A stretch of 64,000 nucleotides of DNA from Myrica gale. Lineage: Eukaryota > Streptophyta > Magnoliopsida > Fagales > Myricaceae. Position 1 is the first letter of the stretch. The number at the start of each line of letters is the position of its first letter. The notes under the pieces were generated by a model. That model was given only the letters and a program-made list of their open reading frames with translations, was not told the origin of the DNA and made no database searches. The translations under genes and the position numbers were made by a program. The stretch covers positions 20,969,840-21,033,839 of the forward strand of contig OZ005602.1 in assembly GCA_963930655.1 (NCBI GenBank), written 5' to 3'. This document shows, piece by piece, positions 56,750 through 64,000 of this stretch.

Positions 56750-58820
56750 TTAAGTACAAAAACTACTAAAAAAATATTCTAACCATACTATTTTTATCGA
56801 ATCATTTTTTTCATTACAATAAACATAAAAAATTTCACTCAAATCATTTATTTTCACTTATGCAGAGGCTCTCGTAGAATTGTATTTTTTTTCATAATTT
56901 TCTCTCAAAATTGAATAAAATTCTAATCCACCTTAATTTTTATAACATTTCGAATATTTCTTTGACATTTTGATTTGGAAACATGACCTAATCTGCGTAT
57001 CCAATCAAAAAGTCAAGAGTGTGAAATAAAGGAAGTATTATAGTAGAAGTTATTGAAAGTTAGGCTGATTACTCATCCTTGTAAAGTAGATTAAGGCAGA
57101 CCATAAAGAGGCATGACGCATGCTGTTCTGCAGATAAACATCTAAAACATGATTATAAAAATCAGTCCGACAGGATTACCAAAAAGCCTACTAAATTTCT
57201 AGTTTATAAAAATGAATTCGATCATTAAGGAGTTCCTGTCATATCCAAGAAAACCACCTAGACATTTTATTTTATTTTTTTGTGTGATTTTAAAAACATA
57301 AGTTCAAATTATCAACAAAATATATGCAATTGAGTGGATAATCTTGTTTAGAAAAATAAAAAATTTAGGATAATCTTTATTTTTAGCTCTTAAACTATCA
57401 CTCGAATATTATTTACCGGCCGGTTTGAACAACTAGTTTCATAACCCTTAGCCCCAAATTATTAAAATGCATCATTGTTCAAATTTTAGTAAGACCATAC
57501 TATAGAGATGTTCAAAAAATAGGCTACGTGGCAACGCGTGGCTCGATCTTATGAGATAGTAAATATAAAAGAATTCTAAAAATTTTAAAGCTCGATGGAA
57601 TGAAATTGGTAGTTCAAAATTACATTTGATACTTCAAGGAAATTAAAAGGCAAAAATTCACTTTACTCTCATAAACTACCAAAATAATCTCCAATAAGAG
57701 TCTTAACTACCATTTTTTGCACTTTAAACCTCAAATTTTTAAAATCAATCAATTTGAGCTCTAAAATAAAATCTGACCGTCCAAACTATACTACATGTCT
57801 CATTTATAAAAAGGTTGTACATTTTTTTATAGTTAGATATTTTTAGGGACAAAAATTTATTAAATTTGGTAGTTCTATAGTTTAATATTTCAAAAGTAAT
57901 AGTTGAGACATCTATATATGCAGGTAGCCTGCTTAACAGCTTTTTGTTGTTTATTGCCCAGACCTGCTTCCCTAATGGTAGCGAAGAATTATCTCATTGG
58001 GGAGATACACGAACCAATGCCAACAAAAAAAAAAACTGAAGAAAAATAATAATGACATTATTAGAATTACAATTTTGGATTTGCTTTAATTGTTCATGGA
58101 TTTTATATACTTTTTTGGGCTACGACCGTAATCTTACATCCAAAACACTTATTTTATTAAGGACCTATTGAACCAATGGAAAATCTAAACCTCTAGAGTC
58201 GTCAAATTGTTTTATTCACGGATTAAAATTAAACTAAATTCAAGGAATTAACACGAGAATTTTAAGAGGTTTGATAGTGTCTCTACATCCACAAAGAGTG
58301 AAGCTAAATTTCACTAAATTTCAAATAGGGTTATAATAAATTATTTATATGAAAATTCTAGATCTACGAAAAATTTGAGATTACTAATTTACCCCAATAT
58401 GTAGATGTATGACAACCCTTCATTCTAACCGTCCTTATAAATAGGGAAAAAGATCACTTTGAGTCCTCTAACTATCAATAAAATTTTAAATAGACTTAAA
58501 TTTTTAATCTTGACGCATTGAATCCTTAACTAAATTGCGTTCCGAAATAAAATTTGACAGTCAAAACCGTAGCATATTACACGTTTATAACCCACGTGGC
58601 ACAAATTTAATGGTTTTTATTCAATGCATCAAATATGATACTTGAGACCCTTGATATTGCGTAGTTTGAGGACAATTGACTTTTCCCACGATATATAATA
58701 CGAGTCACTTGTTACCAAAGGGCATCGTTAATTGCGGTGAATGGCTCGATGTTTGGTTCGACGGTACTGATTGAATTCAAGAAGGTTAGGATCAAGTGGC
58801 AGTCAACAAGTTGATCAGCA

Positions 58821-59060
58821 ATGGAGGATTTGGAGGCGCTTCATCAACAGTGCAGATTGGCTGAAAAGCTAAGTAAATTAAATATGAACCTGGGGTCTTG
58901 TTGTGTAAGACTTCCTTCTCCGGAGATTTTCCACTATTTTCTGTATGTTTCTAGGCTTGTTTTCCACAGTTATCTCACAGCCAAAACGAATAATCAAAGG
59001 TACAGAGTTGTCGAGGAGTTGGTAAAGTTCAGTTTCACACAGATCAACATTATCTTCTGA
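58821..59060 (+). other. Conserved short ORF (MEDLEALH), copy C
   Basis: ATG 58821: MEDLEALHQQCRLAEKLSKL, then NMNLGSCCVRLPSPEIFHYF, running convergently towards MT2-C on the other strand. Nearly identical start to copy A. Function unknown; CTAAGTAAATT after LAEK could be a splice donor, so only the first 16 or so residues may be real. Confidence 0.35.
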
Positions 59061-59299
59061 AAATTGAAGCATATATTGAGCCCCAAGATCAAACAAGGTA
59101 GAAGTAGCACATTATATTTTAGGCACACCTATGTGGCCATAACAGTCCACAATTGGAGGGAGACGGATTTGCAAACCGGCTGTCTTTTATACAATATAAT
59201 ATAGTCCAGCCATAGTTTCTATATACATCTATCTTCCTTTCTTATTTATATTATCCAACAGCCACAGATTCTTTGTTGAGGGCATTTGCTCTGCTTTTC

Positions 59300-59924
59300 T
59301 CACTTGCAGTTGCATGAGTCGCAGGTGCAGTTTGATCCGCACTTGCAGCCGTTCTCTGCTCCAAAGCTCATCTCAGACCCCTCGCTGTAGCTGCAGATGT
59401 GGTTGGGTAAACAAGGAGTTATATAGCTTGCGTTATAGCATTATATAAAGATGCATACACGCGCACACAGAGATATATACACTTACATCTTCACTGGTGC
59501 AACCCCAGCAATCATGGTCTCAGTGGCGGTCTTCTCCGAGTAACCGAGGTCAGGGTACATGCCGCAGCTGTAAAAGAACGAGGGAAAGCAAATCAGCAAG
59601 AAACTCAGCTGAAGAAATAAAAATAGCAGGGGAATTGAGAAGAAACCCAAACTCTAATGATATGACAAAAGTAAGGACATATGAGAAATTCTTTCTAGCG
59701 CGTGAAAGGCATATTATGGACAATAAAAAGCAAGGATTTTTAAGATGGGAAATACACGGATAACATTTTTCTTTTCGAAGGAAATATATTTCGCAAGAAT
59801 AGCCATGCTTTTTTTTTAATCAACAAGAATCGCCATGCTTGGTAAACTAGAGGAGATACCCAGAGCAGCCGCTCCCGCACCGGCAGTCAGAGCCGCAGCC
59901 GCAGTTTCCTCCGCAGCAAGACAT
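59300..59924 (-). CDS. MT2: Type 2 metallothionein, gene C (3 exons, 78 aa)
   Basis: Minus-strand exons 59860-59924, 59487-59567 and 59300-59390 (65+81+91 nt) with GT/AG junctions, same exon sizes as gene B. Protein begins [38 protein letters not shown], linker [20 protein letters not shown], ends [18 protein letters not shown]. All 14 Cys of the type 2 pattern are present. Likely a cytosolic Cu/Zn-binding protein. Its upstream region is cut short: a MULE-like element begins at 60058, only 134 bp before the ATG, so regulation probably differs from gene B. Confidence 0.94.
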
Positions 59925-60016
59925 TTTCTTCAGGGAAGGATGGGAGAGGGTTTGACTGCGTATGGATCGAACTCACACACACTCTTGGACGAGTTCTGAA
60001 GCAGAGACCCGAGCGC

Positions 60017-60024
60017 TATTTATA
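60017..60024 (-). promoter_or_regulatory. MT2-C TATA box
   Basis: TATAAATA on the minus strand (plus TATTTATA), about 93 bp upstream of the ATG. The transposon terminus lies 34 bp further upstream. Confidence 0.7.
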
Positions 60025-60057
60025 GTGCAGATGAGGGCAAGAGTGGTAAGTAGGTTC

Positions 60058-62341
60058 CGTTATTGTGTGAAGGCTTATTATGGGAGTGTGTGTGAGTGGA
60101 TGACTGAGATTAAGATATAGATCTGATGGCTGAAAAAATATTACATCATTTTAATAAAGAACCAAGTTATACCCAACTCATTTTACCCATTACCGACCCG
60201 TTTTTAAAAGATCCGATCCGTTTCAGTCTCTCTACTTGGAAGTTCTCTCTCTCGCACTGCACAACGAGATTGAAAGATAGCCACTACTAATGTAGCAGTC
60301 CAAAACTTCTTCCTAACCAATTACATATGTCATAAAAAAAACCAAAACTTGATTAAAAAAACTCATGCTCGCCTCAGGAAAACTCTATTAGCCAACACTC
60401 AGCAAGGAACTAATCCCCCTTCCTTCGGAAAGAGCAAGCCTCGGCAAGCCTAGCGCACCCACCAGTCGGCTAGCACAGCATCGTCTGGCAGTTCCCACAA
60501 ACCATCATTGTTTGCGAGTGACTGAACACCGTAGTTTTGCATGCATAATATTCCATTAATTTCCTCAATTTTTGCTTTCATTAAAAATTAGTATACAGCC
60601 AATTGCCCATTTTACATAAACAGGAAACAAATAAAATCACCGAAGCAACAAGAATTTGGAACTTACATGTTAAAGCAACCTTGGCACTTGACGTCCTGAA
60701 TGAAATTCAAACCAAAAGTGAATTAAAAAAATATAAGCGCCCGAATTTCGCTAACGTATTCCAAAACAAAATACAGATCATTACCATGAAGAATGAGTTT
60801 TGAGATTGCACAAGACGCTTGAGTTTGTGCTTCCTCTTCTCGTGTTCGGCCGGAGGATATAGCCAATCAGTGGCGGATCCAGGATCCAATTTGAAGGGGG
60901 TCGAATACATAAGGCGAAATGACAAAAAAAAAATTCCAACGTAATCTAAAAAATGTCTTAAGAGTTAAAATATCGAAAATTAAGGATTAAAAAGCTTTAA
61001 AAATTTTAAAATATAATTACGTACTATTTGCTAATATTGAAAGTGACAGTTAGATCCTACTAATTTACATCTTATATATATATATATCAGAAAATGATAG
61101 TTTGAGCAGCAGGAACTCCACAGAAATTCAAGGGCATGAAAATCCTAAACAAATAAAAACCAGCTAAATAATTTATTCGGGACCCAAAAATATGAGTGGG
61201 TTTCTATTTATTTTCAAAAAAATTAAAAAAATTAGAAATTTTTAGGTAGAAACCTCTATAGCACTAAGATATCCAAACCAATTCAATCTCATCCTCCAAC
61301 AATTTCACAACTCACAAAATTTCAAACCGTAAAGCATTTTTAGCATACTAAATAAATGAATTTTTCTACTAAATTGTAGAGAGAGAATCTTGGATAGAGG
61401 GACATACTAGGGGTCGAAGGTCCAATAATTTTCAAGTGTAAAATCTCGAGTATCTTACAAAAATTGAAACCGTCAAAAATCTAAATAATGAGATTGAGAG
61501 AGAGTTGAGAGTCAATGGGGATATACACTAGAATTTTCAGTATCAAGTACTACAAAAATAGTATGGACAAAAATAACTGAGAAGTATTGCATTATAATTC
61601 CTATAATAGTATGGAGAATTTGCTGTTAACTATAAATTGCCCAAATTGTTCAATAAATTGCCAGTGTCCTATAGGCTACCAGGGGATTTACCATCGTTAG
61701 TATTCAATTGCAAATACATTAATTAGGTTTGATAAAAGCACTAGTTGCCTCACAATGTCCAGTTAAGATGCAAATATCAAATTGTCAAATCTTTCACTCC
61801 AAAGAAAATATACTTTAAAAACTAAAAGAAAGAAGTAATAAAGAGGCAGCATGTATAACTAATTACACGTATACTCATTTCCAGGAAAAACAAAAACCAA
61901 AAGACTTGATTTCTCTAGCACCAGGTGGTCCAGGTCCACGTAAAAGGAGGTCCGCATTTGCCAAGTAAAAACCATCTGACGATTTCTCTGACATCTTTAA
62001 CCGTCCAATGCTACTGAAAGTAAAGGCAATCAATACACACTTAAAATCAGGCCCTGCAAGCTTAAAACTAGGGCTGGCCTGGGCCTATGGGGATCAGGCT
62101 CCCATAGGCCCATACCAACTTATAATAAAAAATAAAATAAATTTTTTTGTAGGCAAATGTTCGATAGAGAGAGAGGGTCTTTGAAACGAGTTGGATTTTT
62201 AAAAACGGGTCAGTAAATGGTAATATGGGATGTGTTCAATTTGAGTCTTTATTCATTGACGTGACATTTTTTCATCATCAGATTTTTTAATCTAAGTCAT
62301 ATACTCACACACACTCACATAATAAGCTTTCGCACAATAAT
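60058..62341. mobile_element. MULE-like element carrying ribosomal protein eS27 gene piece, 2.28 kb
   Basis: Long inverted ends: left TTATTGTGTGAAGGCTTATT and right complement TTATTGTGCGAAAGCTTATT. Similarity extends about 180 bp inward through GTGTGTGTGAGT, GATCTGATGGCTGAAAAAAT and GACCCGTTTTTAAAA. No clean 9-bp target duplication seen. No transposase. Carries eS27 exons and, at about 60868-60905, a GTGGCGGATCCAGGATCC-type terminus of another small element. 60.95-62.1 kb is AT-rich without a gene. Same terminus family as the MITE at 6508. Confidence 0.8.
60410..60863 (-). pseudogene. RPS27: Captured ribosomal protein eS27 (RPS27) exons
   Basis: Minus-strand pieces in order: 60785-60863 [25 protein letters not shown], then donor GTAATG; 60667-60695 DVKCQGCFN, donor GTAAGT; 60410-60536 [21 protein letters not shown], stop, PTGGCARLAEACSFRRKGD and the natural stop. 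eS27 is a small zinc-finger protein of the 40S subunit; all four zinc Cys (CQGC and CGNC) are visible. The first exon is missing, one Gln codon is TAG (CTA on plus, about 60470), and the last acceptor reads CAA instead of CAG. Not functional. Introns indicate genomic capture. Confidence 0.9.
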
Positions 62342-62783
62342 TGAACTCCTCTTTTGAGTTCTCACCAGCATTATCCCATTCTCTTAGGTAAATCAGTGAA
62401 CAGAGTGCAACGACAGAGATTTTGTGAGGAAAGGTGCTGCACTAAGAGATAGTTGAGATGGTCTCTGTGTACTTGGTGTCTTGTTTATGTGCTCCACATC
62501 GTTGTGGCCCTGGAAGCAGCATCACTTCCTAGTTTGCAGAAACTTGTCTTCCCATTTAATCTTTAACTTGAGTTTTTTTTTTTGTATCTTCTTGGGCTGT
62601 GGTGTGATCTCGTGGTTCCCCAATTTCTAGTTTGGCACTGATCTTTCCATCAGAAAAATCAATTTGGAAAACGCACATATACAATAATGCCTGGTGGAGT
62701 GTGCTGCACTGCACTGCACAATCGCACTCAAGGTCAAACTTTTTGAATAGAGTTTAGGCTCAAAATTGAAGACATAAAAGTTT
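62342..62783. other. Intergenic, nothing recognised
   Basis: No gene or clear repeat; may be the displaced original upstream region of MT2-C, but no match was found. Confidence 0.35.
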
Positions 62784-63184
62784 GGGGAAAATACATTTTT
62801 CATCCACAAACTACCGGATCAGTGACACATTGCATCTCAAAATACCATTTTTAAGACATTGCACCCTCAAACTACCAATGTTAGACACTTCGCACCCTAA
62901 ACTACTAATTTTGACACATTACGCCCTCCAACTACTTATATTAAACATTTTGCATCATCCTTTTGACAATAATACTCTTGAAAAATTAATAAATTGACAA
63001 CAATATCTTTACTATATACAAAATGGGTCAAAGACATTATCGTCATTTTGGTCTCAAAATTTGAAAAATGGTGCAAAGTGTCAAAAATTGGTAGTTAGAG
63101 GATGTAATATATCAGAATTGGTAGTTTATTGTGCAAAATGTAAAACCTATGGTAGTTTATGAATGAAAAATTGTATTTTTCCCT
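62784..63184. mobile_element. MITE with inverted ends
   Basis: Left end GGGGAAAATACATTTTTCAT and complement of ATGAATGAAAAATTGTATTT/TTCCC are inverted. Inside, CAAACTACCAAT-like and complementary ATTGGTAGTTT-like blocks repeat, giving a hairpin-like organisation. Related to 53503-53830. Confidence 0.75.
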
Positions 63185-63301
63185 AATGTATTAAGTTTTA
63201 AAAAAACTTGTGCCCTTGTGGGCCTCCATTTTCCGTAGTCTTTTTTTTTCTAATAGTTTCCGTAGTCAAAAAAATAGTAGGTTCGTCTTTTTTTTTTTTT
63301 A

Positions 63302-63625
63302 CATTTTCAGACTCCAAACCTCACAAGTCTCCTATCCCCAAACACAAGTCTACAAAAAGATGACACCTTTACCGTGCCCACCTCCCCCTGATTTTTCTCT
63401 TCTGTGATTGCTTACACGTTTCAAAAATGGTTTCCAAAACGAGCTTTTCAACCAAAAACAAGTTATGTAATAATTTTTCAGACTCCAAACCTCACAAAGT
63501 CCAAAAAGATGACACATTTACCGTGCCCACCTCCCCCTCTGACTTTTCTCTTCTGTGTTTGCTTACACGTTTCAAAAATGGATTTCAAAACGATCTTTTC
63601 AACCAAACATAGACTTTTCTTCTAA
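63302..63625. repeat. Tandem duplication, unit about 170 bp
   Basis: TTTTCAGACTCCAAACCTCA at 63302 and 63475 begin two collinear copies containing ACCGTGCCCACCTCCCCCT, TTTTCTCTTCTGTG and GCTTACACGTTTCAAAAATG. Confidence 0.85.
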
Positions 63626-63629
63626 ACAT

Positions 63630-64000
63630 ATTCTAAGATAATGTATTTAGAAGAATTTCTCCTTCCAATCATATTTTTTATGGACCACATCACTTTTACA
63701 AATACCCGAAAACTATCTCACAAAATTTTCATAATTGTGGGTATTAACCCAAAAGAAGAAAGGGCTGCTCTGGGAAGTCTTGTGGATATTAGGGAAGAGT
63801 ATAACCTTGTTAGTTTTCATCCTCTACAGTTCAAGATTTATTAATACGTTTTCCTAAATGCTTTAGGAGTGAATTTTTGACCTCTCTATTTGATGGAGCC
63901 GAAAACTTTCAGCCCCGTATAGGAGGGATGGTCAACCCTTCACGTTCTGAGACCTGCAAGAGAGACAGGCAAACAAGACTAAGAGTCACCATATTGGTGA
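63630..64000. other. Window end, nothing recognised
   Basis: A 67-codon frame at 63641 shows no known motif. Remaining sequence has no recognised feature. Confidence 0.35.

Larger units (their letters stand above)
56750..60057 (-). repeat. Duplicon C (MT2-C and downstream flank), inverted
   Basis: Minus-strand order: MT2 gene, GTGGACTGTTATGGCCACAT block, MEDLEALH ORF, flank with CTACATCCACAAAGAGTGAAG, and the block ending at ATTCTAAT. It is uninterrupted where duplicon A carries Copia, CACTA and hAT insertions. Confidence 0.85.

Noticed and set aside
60440-60540. LSD1-type zinc finger (VCGNCQTML)
   Set aside because: Neighbouring exons [12 protein letters not shown] and DVKCQGCFN and the C-terminal CSFRRKGD identify ribosomal protein eS27 instead.
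1-64000. tRNA, rRNA, snoRNA or miRNA genes
   Set aside because: None recognised by eye; a covariance-model scan would be needed to exclude them.

Overview
The window looks like nuclear DNA of a eudicot flowering plant. It is AT-rich and intron-containing, with plant type 2 metallothionein genes, a plant OBGM-type mitochondrial GTPase, chloroplast-type gene fragments and dense nested plant transposons. I cannot name the species from the sequence. Only a small part is ordinary host gene: the last exon of an OBGM gene at the left edge and three intact-looking three-exon metallothionein (MT2) genes at 17.4 kb (+), 54.0 kb (+) and 59.9 kb (-). Nearly everything else is transposable element, pseudogene or duplicated flank.

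Layout. 0-5 kb: OBGM 3' end, two LINE fragments, a CWC22-like splicing-factor pseudogene and its duplicated 3' flank. 5.1-17 kb: a TRIM retrotransposon, then duplicon A (a broken MT2 gene plus more than 3 kb of downstream sequence), split by a fold-back MITE, a Copia end, a 4.69 kb CACTA element and a 2.4 kb hAT element. 17.2-18.3 kb: intact MT2 gene D. 18.4-29 kb: LTR remnant and two more CACTA-type regions. 29.1-34.6 kb: a MULE with long inverted termini, a GRF zinc-finger gene and a gutted transposase. 34.8-44.0 kb: an OBGM pseudogene split by a Copia-like element, which itself contains a 3.69 kb solo LTR. 44.0-46.1 kb: second copy of the CWC22 pseudogene and flank. 46.4-52.7 kb: a gene-carrying hAT element and a nearly complete hAT with transposase. 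53.9-60.0 kb: MT2 genes B and C in tail-to-tail inverted duplicons. 60.06-62.34 kb: a MULE-like element next to the MT2-C promoter. 62.8-64 kb: MITE and tandem duplication.

The main discovery is that four elements from three DNA-transposon superfamilies each carry intron-containing pieces of host genes. The CACTA element has shikimate kinase plus an FtsH-like fragment. One hAT element has thylakoid TatA/Tha4, and a second hAT element with matching ends has GH35 beta-galactosidase. A MULE-like element has ribosomal protein eS27. The shikimate kinase piece keeps three exons, correct splice sites and a continuous 99-codon frame with its own ATG and stop. An almost intact hAT lies 0.8 kb from one of the gene-carrying hAT elements and has similar termini.

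The duplicated blocks act as an archive. Duplicon C has the empty site for the hAT insertion in A (8-bp target duplication confirmed by comparison) and continuous sequence across the CACTA insertion region. OBGM and CWC22 pieces occur together twice, pointing to an older segmental duplication. All gene names come from recognising translated motifs by eye; no database search was possible.
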